Made by a program: the position numbers and the translations under genes
NCBI RefSeq assembly: GCF_024399335.1
Contig: NZ_CP075339.1
Location: 1,054,001 to 1,118,000, forward strand
DNA from: Leucobacter aridicollis
GTDB taxonomy: Bacteria; Actinomycetota; Actinomycetes; Actinomycetales; Microbacteriaceae
Reading direction: 5' to 3'
Length of the DNA stretch: 64,000 nt
In this document: in pieces, positions 16,861 to 25,282 of the stretch
How positions within the stretch are numbered: position 1 is the first letter of the stretch
Layout of the letters: each line of letters starts with the position of its first letter
Notes under the pieces: generated by a model
Databases searched by the model: none
Told to the model about the DNA's origin: nothing
The model's input: only the letters and a program-made list of their open reading frames with translations

Positions 16861-17628
16861 TTACACGTCGAACTCGCCTGCTTCGAGCCGGGCTTTGACC
16901 TGCCCAAGGAACCGTGCAGCGTCTGCGCCGTCAACGAGCCGATGATCGTAGCTCAAGGAGAGGTACATCATGTCGCGGGCCTCGATACTTTCGGACCCGT
17001 CGGCACGCTGGATCACGGCCGGGCGGCGCGTGAGCGCTCCGGTTCCGAGGATAGCGACCTGCGGCTGGTTGATGATTGGCGTGTCGAAGAGCGTGCCGAC
17101 CGAGCCGTAGTTCGTGACGGTGAACGTACCGCCGGCGAGATCACCGGCGGTCAGCTTGCCCGCTTGCGCGCGTGAGGCGACGCCCGCGATGGCCGTCGCG
17201 AGCGACCGGACCGACAGCGTGGCGGTATCTCGAATGACGGGCACGAGCAGGCCACGGGGCGTATCGACGGCGATGCCAATGTGTTCGCCGTCAGGATGGC
17301 TGATGACCCCGGCGTCGAGGTCGATCGTTGCGTTCAGCTTGGGATGATCCCTGAGTGCCTCGACCGCAGCATGCACAATGAACGGGAGATAGCTGAGCCC
17401 GACACCCTCCTGCTCGCGAAAGCGCTGTTTCACTTCGCGTCGGATGTCTGAGATCGCACTGCAGTCAACCTCGACCGTCGCAGTGAGCTGCGCGGACGTA
17501 TCGAGCGAGTCGAGCATTCGTTTCGCGATTGTCGCGCGAATCCGCGAGACTCGTTCGGTAGTGCCGTGGTGCGGTAGCGACGGTGTGTGGGTGGGTGTCG
17601 TCGGCGAATGGGCTGTGTGGGTATTCAC
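16861..17628 (-). CDS. 2-oxoacid dehydrogenase acyltransferase (E2) catalytic domain only
   Basis: A 255-residue protein consisting of the E2 catalytic domain after about 25 Thr/Pro/His-rich residues. SRIRATIAKRMLDSL opens the domain; GLLVPVIRDT and GTFTVTNYGSVGT are in the middle. SYDHRLVDGADAARFL near the end carries the catalytic His and Asp of the DHRxxDG motif. There is no lipoyl domain and no peripheral-subunit-binding domain, which normal E2 proteins (over 400 residues) carry. A free lipoyl domain is encoded at 24067 beside E1. The start is GTG 17628 with GAGG upstream. Confidence 0.85.
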   Translation of the reverse strand: MNTHTAHSPTTPTHTPSLPHHGTTERVSRIRATIAKRMLDSLDTSAQLTATVEVDCSAISDIRREVKQRFREQEGVGLSYLPFIVHAAVEALRDHPKLNATIDLDAGVISHPDGEHIGIAVDTPRGLLVPVIRDTATLSVRSLATAIAGVASRAQAGKLTAGDLAGGTFTVTNYGSVGTLFDTPIINQPQVAILGTGALTRRPAVIQRADGSESIEARDMMYLSLSYDHRLVDGADAARFLGQVKARLEAGEFDV

Positions 17629-17733
17629 TGTGCATCCTCATTGATTACGTCTGGTAGAACCAGGGGTATCCTGACATGACTGAGCGCGAAGGTCAAAGCC
17701 TCGCCACTAACTACTTCGAGACGGAGATGTGAA

Positions 17734-18720
17734 ATGCTGAGCGTGCTGTCAACGATCGCGCCGATGTTTGTGCTCCTCGGCCTCGGCATGATTGCTGGCT
17801 TCGCGCCACGGTTTCGCAGTGCGCAGGCTGGGCTCAACGCCTTTGTGTTCACCTTCGCGCTGCCTGCGTTTCTGTTCGTGGCTGTGACAAACGCGCCGAT
17901 CCGAGACGGCGTCCCGCTCGCGTTCGTTGGAATCTCGCTCGGGGCTACCGCGCTTGTCTACGCTCTCGTGCACCTTGGGGCCTTTCTCGTTCGCGGGCGT
18001 GGGAGCGCGGGGCGGGCTGGCCTCGCTCCCGGCCCGCTTGCTGTCGCTTCGACGTACGGCAACGTCGGGTACCTTGGCGTGCCCATCGTGCTCAGTGTCG
18101 CTGGCCCTGGCGCAGCGCTTGGTGCAGCCCTGGGGCAGCTCCTGCACAACCTGCTGTTCATGGTCGGCTACCCGCTACTGAAGTCCATTCGTGGGGGCAC
18201 GGCGCGCGGTGGTCGCGAGGGTGAGCGGGGCGTCTGGCGGTTGCTCTGGAGGCTCGCAAAAGGCTCGTTGTTGCTGAACCCGGTGGTGCTGGCGGTGGTT
18301 GCGGGCGCGGCGGTCAATCTGCTTGACATTGTGGTGCCCACCGTGTTGGCTGCCAGTTTCGAGATGCTTGGGGGCGCCGCTGTGCCCGCTGCGATGTTCG
18401 CTGTCGGGCTCACGATCAAGCCCGCTCTTGCGGGGATGCGCTCGGGTGCCGTGTCGGTCGCCGGCGTCGCTGTCGCGTCGGTGGTGAAGCTTGTGGCGCT
18501 GCCGCTGCTGACGATCCTTGCTGTGGCGCTCTTCGGGGGCGGCCTGGCGCCCCAATGGGTCGCGTCCGCTGTGATTATGGCTGCGATGCCAGTGTCGTCG
18601 ACCGCGAGTGTCATCGTCTTTGAGTATGACGGTGACGTGCGTCTCGTCGGTGCGGCAACGCTTGTCACGAGTGTTGCCGCGCTCGTCACGATCCCGCTCG
18701 TTCTGTCGGTGGCGGGCTAA
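17734..18720 (+). CDS. AEC-family transporter
   Basis: A 328-residue, ten-helix membrane protein of the auxin efflux carrier family, which moves carboxylates such as malate or lactate in bacteria. LSTIAPMFVLLGLGMIAGFAPRF opens it; ASTYGNVGYLGVPIVLSVAG is the conserved crossover region and MAAMPVSSTASVIVFEYDGD lies near the end. GGAG lies 9 nt before the ATG. It is divergent from the E2 gene and upstream of the TRAP genes, so it may handle a related acid. Confidence 0.82.
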   Translation: MLSVLSTIAPMFVLLGLGMIAGFAPRFRSAQAGLNAFVFTFALPAFLFVAVTNAPIRDGVPLAFVGISLGATALVYALVHLGAFLVRGRGSAGRAGLAPGPLAVASTYGNVGYLGVPIVLSVAGPGAALGAALGQLLHNLLFMVGYPLLKSIRGGTARGGREGERGVWRLLWRLAKGSLLLNPVVLAVVAGAAVNLLDIVVPTVLAASFEMLGGAAVPAAMFAVGLTIKPALAGMRSGAVSVAGVAVASVVKLVALPLLTILAVALFGGGLAPQWVASAVIMAAMPVSSTASVIVFEYDGDVRLVGAATLVTSVAALVTIPLVLSVAG

Positions 18721-18859
18721 CTCACGGCCTCGCCACGCCCGGGATGCCGCGGCCCGCCGAGCTTGTGGGCGGGCTCCGATTTCGTTGCTGCGACAGGGGA
18801 GTGGGCGGGCGGCCTGGACTTCGCCGCTGTGGCTGTGGCGAGACAATGGCGCCCAACGG

Positions 18860-18888
18860 TTGCCTGGTTCTACCAGAGCGTGCATAAT
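18860..18888 (+). promoter_or_regulatory. promoter of the TRAP operon
   Basis: -35 TTGCCT (18860-18865) and -10 CATAAT (18883-18888) with a 17-bp spacer. The leader is then about 120 nt before the GTG at 19014, and it holds repeated GTCTGAC blocks that may bind a regulator. Confidence 0.6.
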
Positions 18889-19013
18889 AATCCGAGCGGC
18901 CCGTCTGACACTCAGCTGGACCCGCTCCGAGGGCGGTACCTCGCTCTCACCCTGTCTGACCTGGACGGACACAACAATCCAACCGGTACCGATATCTCAA
19001 GGAGGAGATTCAC

Positions 19014-20024
19014 GTGAAGAAGACAAGTTTGATCGCTGCCCTAGCGGTCTCAGCCCTCGCGCTCACTGGCTGTTCGAGTGGTGGCGCACCGTCTGGCGGC
19101 GCCGGCGGAGAGAGCTATAGCTGGGACATGACAATCACGGTTTCTGAGGCGTCGGCATGGTGGGCCGGGGCAGAGAAGTTCGCCGAGCTCCTCGACGAGA
19201 AGTCGGATGGGCGGATGACGCTCAACCTCTTTGCGAATGAGCAGCTCTCTGGCGGAGATCCTGCGGCCGGCGTCGAGATGCTTGCGAACGGCGACAAGGC
19301 ATTCTCATACAACTCGCCGATCATCTACTCGGGTATCGACCCACGATTCTCGGCGATTACCGCGCCCTTCCTGTACGCCGACTACGCTGAAGCCGACGCG
19401 GCAATGGCAGACGGCGGCATTGAGATCTACGAGCAGCTCACCGACGAGATGGGCATCAAGATGCTCGGCTTCGGCGAGTCGGGCTTCCGCCAGATTACGA
19501 ACAGCAAGCACGAGATCACCGAACCGGGCGACCTCAACGGGCTCAAACTGCGCGTCGCGGGCTCCGAACTCTTTTTGAACATCTACAAGCAGCTCGGTGC
19601 AGACCCTGTCACGATGAACTTCGCCGAGGTCTTCACGTCGCTTCAGAACGGCACGATCGACGGCCAGGAGAACCCGTTCGACGTGATCTACTCGAACGGC
19701 CTCATGGAGGTACAGAAGTACCTCTCGGTCTGGAACTATGTCTACGATCCGCTGATTCTCGGTATGAACAAGGACCTCTTCGAGAGCCTGAGCGACGAAG
19801 ACAAGAAGATCGTGGAAGAAGCGTCGGCTGAGGCCAACGAGTTCCAGGTCAAGCTCAGCCGCGACCGCGAGGCAGAGCAGCTCGCGGAGATGAAGGACGC
19901 CATGACGGTGACCGAACTCACTCCAGAACAGCTCGCGGTGTTCCGCGAGGCCATGCAGCCGGTCTACGACGCCTACGCCGACAAGTGGACGGCTGAGGTC
20001 GCCGAGGCAGTGCAGCCGAAGTAG
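19014..20024 (+). CDS. dctP: TRAP transporter substrate-binding lipoprotein
   Basis: A 336-residue extracytoplasmic solute receptor of the DctP family. The signal peptide ends in LALTGC, a lipobox with C20 as the lipidated residue. FAEVFTSLQNGTIDGQENPFDVIYSNGLMEVQKYLS is the family hallmark region. The receptor would capture an organic acid anion through its conserved Arg (KLRVAGSE region). The start is GTG 19014 with a very strong AAGGAGGAG. It is first in the dctP-dctQ-dctM operon, separated from dctQ by a stable hairpin. Confidence 0.93.
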   Translation: MKKTSLIAALAVSALALTGCSSGGAPSGGAGGESYSWDMTITVSEASAWWAGAEKFAELLDEKSDGRMTLNLFANEQLSGGDPAAGVEMLANGDKAFSYNSPIIYSGIDPRFSAITAPFLYADYAEADAAMADGGIEIYEQLTDEMGIKMLGFGESGFRQITNSKHEITEPGDLNGLKLRVAGSELFLNIYKQLGADPVTMNFAEVFTSLQNGTIDGQENPFDVIYSNGLMEVQKYLSVWNYVYDPLILGMNKDLFESLSDEDKKIVEEASAEANEFQVKLSRDREAEQLAEMKDAMTVTELTPEQLAVFREAMQPVYDAYADKWTAEVAEAVQPK

Positions 20025-20065
20025 TTCGCTCTGTGGGGCGGCACCTGCGCCGCCCCACAGCGAAC
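20024..20065 (+). other. intercistronic hairpin dctP/dctQ
   Basis: GTTCGCT plus CTGTGGGGCGGC pairs with GCCGCCCCACAG plus CGAAC around a 6-nt loop. The stem is about 17 bp with a small bulge. It probably stabilises the dctP message or partly terminates transcription, giving more receptor than membrane subunits. Confidence 0.6.
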
Positions 20066-20075
20066 CGGATCACTC

Positions 20076-20678
20076 ATGTTTGATCTCATTTTGCGCAGGC
20101 TCGAAAACACAATCATCGCGATCACTTTTCTGTTCATCACGTTGCTGGCGTTCGCCAACGTGATCGCGCGCTATGTTTTGCACGCCTCATTTTCGTTCAC
20201 CAGCGAGCTCCTGATTAATCTCGCTGTGCTGCTGACAATGGTTGGCGCCTCTGCCGCGACGCGGCTCGGTACCCATCCCAGCTTCAGCCTGCTCCGCGAC
20301 TCGAGTCGCGGAGCACTCCGCAAAGTGGTCGTCGTCGTCATTTGCGCCGGCATGCTCACCTTCTTCCTCATTCTGCTCTGGCTCGGTTTTGAAACAGCGA
20401 TGAAACAGCTCGAGTCTGGCCGCCTGACCCCTGCGCTGCAGTTCCCGCAGTGGATCTTCTCAATGGGGCTTCCCCTCGGAGCGCTCCTTGGGGCGATCCG
20501 CTCGATCCAGGTCTGCGTGATCGAGCTGCGAGGTGGAGAAGCGTTCAAGGGCGAAGAAGCTGAAGCGCTCGAAGTCGCAGCCGCTGTCGAAGCCGAGACT
20601 GAGCTGCTTGCGCGCGCACACCAGGAAGGCGGTACGCCCGCCACCCCAACATCCGGACCGAAGGAGGGCGGACGATAA
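20076..20678 (+). CDS. dctQ: TRAP transporter small permease
   Basis: A 200-residue protein with four membrane helices (about residues 13-35, 45-62, 88-108 and 128-150), typical of DctQ. VIARYVLHASFSFTSELLINLAVLLTMVGAS and FPQWIFSMGLPLGALLGAIR are conserved positions. The acidic C-terminal tail of about 50 residues (EEAEALEVAAAVEAETEL) is longer than usual. It ends 1 bp inside the dctM start codon. Confidence 0.88.
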   Translation: MFDLILRRLENTIIAITFLFITLLAFANVIARYVLHASFSFTSELLINLAVLLTMVGASAATRLGTHPSFSLLRDSSRGALRKVVVVVICAGMLTFFLILLWLGFETAMKQLESGRLTPALQFPQWIFSMGLPLGALLGAIRSIQVCVIELRGGEAFKGEEAEALEVAAAVEAETELLARAHQEGGTPATPTSGPKEGGR

Positions 20679-22159
20679 TGATTGAACTCGTACTATTCGG
20701 TACGTTCCTTGTCTGCCTGTTCATTGGCGTCCCGGTCGCTATGTCGATGGGGCTGTCGGCGTTCGCCACGATCCTGTTTACCGGCGGCGTGAAGGCACTC
20801 GCCCCAGCATCAAGCATCTTGTACGCGGGGCTGTCTTCAGAGACGTTGCTTGCGATTCCATTCTTCATCCTTGCCGGTGTGATCATGGAACTCACGGGCA
20901 TTTCGAGGAGGCTCGTAGAATTCGCGGATGCGTGCTTCGGGCATATGAAGAACGGGATCGCGCTCACCGCGATCCTGACTGCCCTACTGTTCTCCTCGAT
21001 CTCAGGCTCTGGCCCAGCGACTGTCGCCGCAATCGGCGGGATCCTGATCCCAGCGCTCGCGAAGCACGGCTACAGTAAGCGGCACGCAGCCTCGCTCGTC
21101 GCAACCTCGGGCGAACTCGGCATCATCCTTCCGCCGAGCATCGCCTACATCGTGTTCGCCGTGGTCGCTGCAGACTACGCAGGTCCCGGTGTCGACCGCG
21201 TGACGATCGGCCGCTTGTTCATGGCGGGCGTGGTTCCCGGCCTCATCCTCGTGGTCGTGCTCTACTTCATCGCCCGGTTCCTGCCGCGCGACATGGAGAT
21301 TGCGAAGTCGAACGCCGCCGCTCACCTGAGCGAGGCAATGGGGAAGAATACTCGCCAGCGCACTGCAACAGTCACCGCGACGGGCGCCGTCGCGAGCACT
21401 GCCGACAACACTGGTCTGTTGACAATTGACGACGTCACGCCTGAGAACGCAAGCTCGGGTGCAGGCATCGGCATGCGAGTTCGGCGGGCCCCAGCCGGGG
21501 TCGTCTTCAGAGCGTTCCTGCGAGCTGTGCCCGGCCTGCTGGTTCCAGTCATCATTCTTGGCGGCATCTACGGCGGCATCTTCACCCCAACTGAGTCGGC
21601 CGCGGTCGCCTCCGTCTATGCGCTCGTCGTCGGCCTGTTCGTCACTCGCGACCTGAAGATTGCCGAGGTCTTCAAGATCTTCACCTCGGCTGGGATCATG
21701 TCGGGGCGCATCATGCTCATCATCGCCTCGGCGACGCTGTTTGCATACGTGATTACGCGCAACCAGATCGCGAAGCACGTCGCTGACTGGATGCTGAGCC
21801 TCACCGACAGCATGGTGCTGCTCGTGTTGATCATTAACCTGGCGCTGCTGATCGCGGGAATGTTCCTCGACGCGATCTCGGCCTTCTACCTCTTCATTCC
21901 GCTGTTCGTTCCGGTGCTCCTCGAGCTCGGCATGAATCTCACCACGATCGGCGTGATGATGACAATGAACCTCGCCATCGGCCTCATCACGCCGCCGGTC
22001 GGAATCGACCTCTTCGTCGCTGCGAGCATCGCGAAGATCCCGTTCGGCGAAGCGGTGAAGGGCGTGGTGCCATTTGTGGTCTCGGGCATCATCGTGCTGC
22101 TCTTCGTGACCTTCATCCCAGCCCTGAGCAACTGGCTGCCCGACCTGCTCGGGCTCTAG
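20678..22159 (+). CDS. dctM: TRAP transporter large permease
   Basis: A 493-residue DctM subunit with about 12-13 helices, the sodium-coupled transport channel. PFFILAGVIMELTGISRRLVEFADACFG and SSISGSGPATVAAIGGILIPAL are DctM signatures. GIFTPTESAAVASVYAL and GLITPPVGIDLFVAASIAKIPF complete the family pattern. Between helices around residues 210-270 there is a polar insertion of about 60 residues, rich in Thr/Ala and Asn, so the protein is longer than the usual 425-440. It is translationally coupled to dctQ. Confidence 0.92.
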   Translation: MIELVLFGTFLVCLFIGVPVAMSMGLSAFATILFTGGVKALAPASSILYAGLSSETLLAIPFFILAGVIMELTGISRRLVEFADACFGHMKNGIALTAILTALLFSSISGSGPATVAAIGGILIPALAKHGYSKRHAASLVATSGELGIILPPSIAYIVFAVVAADYAGPGVDRVTIGRLFMAGVVPGLILVVVLYFIARFLPRDMEIAKSNAAAHLSEAMGKNTRQRTATVTATGAVASTADNTGLLTIDDVTPENASSGAGIGMRVRRAPAGVVFRAFLRAVPGLLVPVIILGGIYGGIFTPTESAAVASVYALVVGLFVTRDLKIAEVFKIFTSAGIMSGRIMLIIASATLFAYVITRNQIAKHVADWMLSLTDSMVLLVLIINLALLIAGMFLDAISAFYLFIPLFVPVLLELGMNLTTIGVMMTMNLAIGLITPPVGIDLFVAASIAKIPFGEAVKGVVPFVVSGIIVLLFVTFIPALSNWLPDLLGL

Positions 22160-22180
22160 CCCTTCGAAGGAGTTCGCAAG

Positions 22181-22948
22181 ATGTCAAATGAATTTGCTGG
22201 CAAGGTCAGCGTCGTGACCGGTGCGGCCGGTGGAATTGGCGCGGCGATCGCGATCGAGCTCGCGGAGCGCGGGTCCGACGTGCTCGTTGTCGATGTGATC
22301 GACGGAGCGGGCACGGTGGCTGCGATCGCCGAACGTACTGGTGGCTCGGTGCGGGCCCGGAGCGAGATCGTCGATATTCGGGATCGGCAGGCAGTGAAGC
22401 ACTGCATAGACTGCCTGGTTTCAGATTGGGGCTCGCTCGACGTTCTCGTGAACAACGCGGGCACGGCGGGAAGGCTGAGCCTCGAGAAGATGAGCGACGA
22501 CGTGTGGGCTCGCGATCTCGAGACGAACCTGACAGGCACGTTCCTGATGACCCAGAGCGCTGTCTACCCGCACATGCGGGATGCCGGGCAGGGGGCCATC
22601 GTGAACGTGAGCTCTATCTCAGGGATCATCGGTGGAGCGAACTCCGGCGGTGATGGGGCTGCTCGCACGGGCCCGGCCTATGCGGCCTCGAAGGGCGGCG
22701 TCATCGCCTTCACCCGGTGGGTTGCGAAAGAGGTCGGCCCGCTTGGCGTCACCTGCAACACTGTCGCCCCCGGGCCCGTTGCTACCCCGATGACCGCCGG
22801 CGTTCCCTACCCCGTCGATGCGCAGCCGATCAAGCGCATCGGACAGCCCGCTGACATCGCCCAGGCGGTCGCGTTTCTCGCCTCGCCCGGTGCGAGCTAC
22901 ATCACTGGCGAAACCCTCAAAGTCTGCGGCGGAACCGCCATCGGTTAA
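22181..22948 (+). CDS. short-chain dehydrogenase/reductase
   Basis: A 255-residue classical SDR. VTGAAGGIGAAIA binds the dinucleotide. VNNAG, the catalytic Ser in NVSSISG and the YAASKGG Tyr/Lys form the active site. The Asp in VVDVID after beta-2 suggests NAD(H) preference. A Gly-rich insert (GGANSGGDGAART) lies between the Ser and Tyr. AAGGAG precedes the ATG. It follows dctM by 21 bp, so it should act on the imported compound, probably oxidising a hydroxyl group. Confidence 0.88.
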   Translation: MSNEFAGKVSVVTGAAGGIGAAIAIELAERGSDVLVVDVIDGAGTVAAIAERTGGSVRARSEIVDIRDRQAVKHCIDCLVSDWGSLDVLVNNAGTAGRLSLEKMSDDVWARDLETNLTGTFLMTQSAVYPHMRDAGQGAIVNVSSISGIIGGANSGGDGAARTGPAYAASKGGVIAFTRWVAKEVGPLGVTCNTVAPGPVATPMTAGVPYPVDAQPIKRIGQPADIAQAVAFLASPGASYITGETLKVCGGTAIG

Positions 22949-22971
22949 TACCTCGCCGCACGCCTAGCGCG

Positions 22972-23009
22972 CTGTCGGTTCGCCCCTATCCGGGTGCGAA
23001 CCGACAGCA
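22972..23009 (+). terminator. hairpin after the first SDR gene
   Basis: GCTGTCGGTTCGC pairs perfectly with GCGAACCGACAGC (13 bp) around a 12-nt loop, between the SDR and the PPC-protein gene. There is no T-tract. It may terminate transcription or stabilise the upstream message. Confidence 0.55.
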
Positions 23010-23077
23010 CCCCTCACCGCGGGTGCAGCGCTCTTTCTCGACTCTTCCCAACGGTCACAAGCTGGAAGGAGGACCCG

Positions 23078-24034
23078 ATGCTGCCATTAGTGCATCCTGG
23101 TCCCAAGACCCAACCCCGAATTCTCACCCGAAACGTGCGCACACTGCGCGCACTCTGCGAGCTCCGTGGCGGCCGCCCCGTCATCGATCAGCTCCACGAC
23201 ACGCTCACCGCCCTTGGCGCCGACAGTGGGTTCGCCGAGATCCACGGCGGAAGCTACGCCCCGCTCAGCTACTGCGTACCCGACGTTGCGACCTCCGAGA
23301 AGGCGCTGAGCTTCTCCGCGACGCGGCACCACGACAGCGCCAACCTGCTCTACGGCTCCGTCACGCTTGGGATCCGCGACGAGGCCCCGTACATGCACAG
23401 CCACTGCTTGTGGCAAGCCCCAGCTGGAGGCCTCGAAGGCGGACACGTCTGGCTCGAGACTGAGGCCGGCGAGGCTGCTCCTGTTGCTGTCGTCACCGCA
23501 GTGTTCGATGCGCAATGGCGGAGCACGACCGACCCTGAGACCAAGATGCCGGTGTTCACACCGCACGCGCACACTACCGAACGAGAACGGGGACACGTGA
23601 TGATTCACGACAGCAACGCAACCCAGCAGCCGGGCCCGACGACTGACGTCGAGCCGGGCGGCGAGGCCGACACGGTCATTGCCCGCGTATTGCCAGGCAT
23701 CGACATCACCGACGCGCTGATCCGCATCTGCGCGGACGCGGGTTTTGACCGCGCCTCGGTGCGGGCGGGCCTCGGCAGCTTCGTCGGCGCGACCTTTGTT
23801 GACCGTGCGACAGGCGGGCACACAGTGATCGACGGCCCGGCAACGGAGGTGATCGCCCTTATCGGGGACGTTCGCCGCGTGGCAGGGGAACTGCAGACGC
23901 GCCTGAGCTGCACGCTCGTCGACCGCCACGGAGTCATCCGAGCCGGCGAGCTCGTGCCAGGGGAGAACCTCGTCGCGGCGACGTTCGAGCTCACGGTGCA
24001 GCGCCTGGACGCCCCAACAATTACCGTCTCATAG
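23078..24034 (+). CDS. PPC/DUF296-like protein with two related halves
   Basis: A 318-residue soluble protein. The C-terminal half, from VIARVLPGIDITDALIRICADAGFDRASVRAGLGSFVGATF to VIALIGDVRR, matches the PPC (DUF296) domain fold. The N-terminal half has a comparable order: LHDTLTALGADSGFAEIHGGSYAPLSY, then HSHCLWQ and GGHVWLETE. It therefore looks like a tandem PPC protein. His/Cys-rich spots (RHHDSANL, MHSHC) could bind metal. ATG 23078 is chosen for its strong AAGGAGGA. It is first in the lipoyl-E1 operon; its role there is unknown. Confidence 0.65.
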   Translation: MLPLVHPGPKTQPRILTRNVRTLRALCELRGGRPVIDQLHDTLTALGADSGFAEIHGGSYAPLSYCVPDVATSEKALSFSATRHHDSANLLYGSVTLGIRDEAPYMHSHCLWQAPAGGLEGGHVWLETEAGEAAPVAVVTAVFDAQWRSTTDPETKMPVFTPHAHTTERERGHVMIHDSNATQQPGPTTDVEPGGEADTVIARVLPGIDITDALIRICADAGFDRASVRAGLGSFVGATFVDRATGGHTVIDGPATEVIALIGDVRRVAGELQTRLSCTLVDRHGVIRAGELVPGENLVAATFELTVQRLDAPTITVS

Positions 24035-24066
24035 ACCATCCACCACCACTCAGAAGGAGAACACCC

Positions 24067-24294
24067 ATGGACGTCAACCTCACCAAGGACCTGCTCGGCG
24101 ACGAAGAAGAAGCCGACCTTGTCGAATGGCTCGTCGAAGACGGCGCAACAGTTGCCGAGGGACAAAACATTGCCTCGATTGAGACCTCGAAGCTTGTGAA
24201 TGAGCTTGTTGCACCAGCGGCAGGGGTCATCTCGCATAAGAAAGAGGCCGGCGACATGGTCTCACTCGACGAGACCATCGCAACGATCGAGTAG
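24067..24294 (+). CDS. free-standing lipoyl-domain protein
   Basis: A 75-residue protein that is nothing but a biotinyl/lipoyl domain. K42 in SIETSKLVNELVAPAAGVI is the attachment lysine, in the ETSK context of 2-oxoacid dehydrogenase E2 proteins. AGGAG precedes the ATG. It sits directly before E1 alpha and beta. Together with the lipoyl-less E2 at 16861 it would supply the swinging arm of a dehydrogenase complex as a separate subunit. Confidence 0.88.
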   Translation: MDVNLTKDLLGDEEEADLVEWLVEDGATVAEGQNIASIETSKLVNELVAPAAGVISHKKEAGDMVSLDETIATIE

Positions 24295-24301
24295 GGCCAT
24301 C

Positions 24302-25282
24302 ATGACGACATTTCACGCAGCAGAGCAGGGGCTCGCTGGGCTCGAGCTCATGGCAAAAATCCGTGAGTTCGAACGAAGGATGCCGCTGCTCTCGGACGAG
24401 GGCCTCATCAGAGGATCAACGCATCCGTCGCTCGGAATGGAAGCGGTTGCGGTCGGTGTCTCGCTGGCGCTTCGCGACGACGACGCCATCGCGAGTAACC
24501 ACCGTGGGCACGCACACACGCTTGCCAAGGGCGCGGACTTCGGCCGCACGATGGCCGAGATCCTCGGTCGAGCCGACGGCTACTGCCACGGCAAGGGCGG
24601 CTCGATGCACATCGGTGTTAAGGAACTCGGCGTGCTCGGCACGAACGGCATCGTTGGCGCGGGGATCGGGATCGCAACCGGTGCCGCCCTCGCTTCAAAA
24701 ATGAAGGGTGACGACACTGTCGCGGTGTCGTACTTCGGTGACGGCGCATCGAACCAGGGAGTGCTCGCGGAGGCGTTTAACCTCGCAGCGATCTGGAAGC
24801 TGCCTGTCATCTTCGTGCTCGAGAACAACCACTACGCGCAGTCGGCCGCGATCGAGGACATGGTCGCCCAGATCGACCTGTCGCGCCGTGGCGAGGCGTA
24901 CGGTGTGCCGTCGTTCTCCGGCGACGGCATGGATCTCGCCGAGGTCTACGAACTGGCCTCCGCGGCTGTCGCGCGGGCACGCGCCGGCGAGGGGCCGACG
25001 TTTCTTGTGCTCGACACCTATCGCTACCTCGGGCACATGGCCGGGGACACAGAGATCTATCGCAGCGCCGACGAGGTCGAAGCGGCGAAGAAGAACGACC
25101 CGATCGAGAAGCTCCTCGGCCAGCTCATCGAACAGGGCGCCATCACCACCGAGGGCTGGGAGGCCATGACCGCCCGGGTATTTGCAGAGGTCGAAGCGGC
25201 GGAGCAGTTCGCGCGGAAGTCGCCCTTCCCGGACCCCGCGGAGGCCTTCACTGATGTGTACGCGAAGGAGACGCAGGGATGA
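24302..25282 (+). CDS. thiamine-dependent dehydrogenase E1 alpha subunit
   Basis: A 326-residue E1 alpha of the acetoin/pyruvate dehydrogenase kind. RGSTHPSLGMEAVAVG, SNHRGHAHTLAKG and CHGKGGSMHI are substrate-side motifs. GDGASNQGVLAEAFNLAAIWKLPVIFVLENN is the thiamine diphosphate and Mg site (GDG...NN). ETEIYRS-like GDTEIYRSADEVE and the total length fit acetoin dehydrogenase AcoA better than PDH. It follows the lipoyl gene by 7 bp and overlaps E1 beta (ATGA). Confidence 0.88.
   Translation: MTTFHAAEQGLAGLELMAKIREFERRMPLLSDEGLIRGSTHPSLGMEAVAVGVSLALRDDDAIASNHRGHAHTLAKGADFGRTMAEILGRADGYCHGKGGSMHIGVKELGVLGTNGIVGAGIGIATGAALASKMKGDDTVAVSYFGDGASNQGVLAEAFNLAAIWKLPVIFVLENNHYAQSAAIEDMVAQIDLSRRGEAYGVPSFSGDGMDLAEVYELASAAVARARAGEGPTFLVLDTYRYLGHMAGDTEIYRSADEVEAAKKNDPIEKLLGQLIEQGAITTEGWEAMTARVFAEVEAAEQFARKSPFPDPAEAFTDVYAKETQG

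Noticed and set aside
15483-16934. Antisense frame of 483 codons over the TetR-dehydrogenase gene
   Set aside because: High-GC shadow frame; composition lacks hydrophobic-core pattern and the sense strand has clear domain motifs.
20024-20065. Full terminator after dctP
   Set aside because: No T-tract, and dctQ and dctM directly follow on the same strand without a promoter; attenuation or message protection is more likely.
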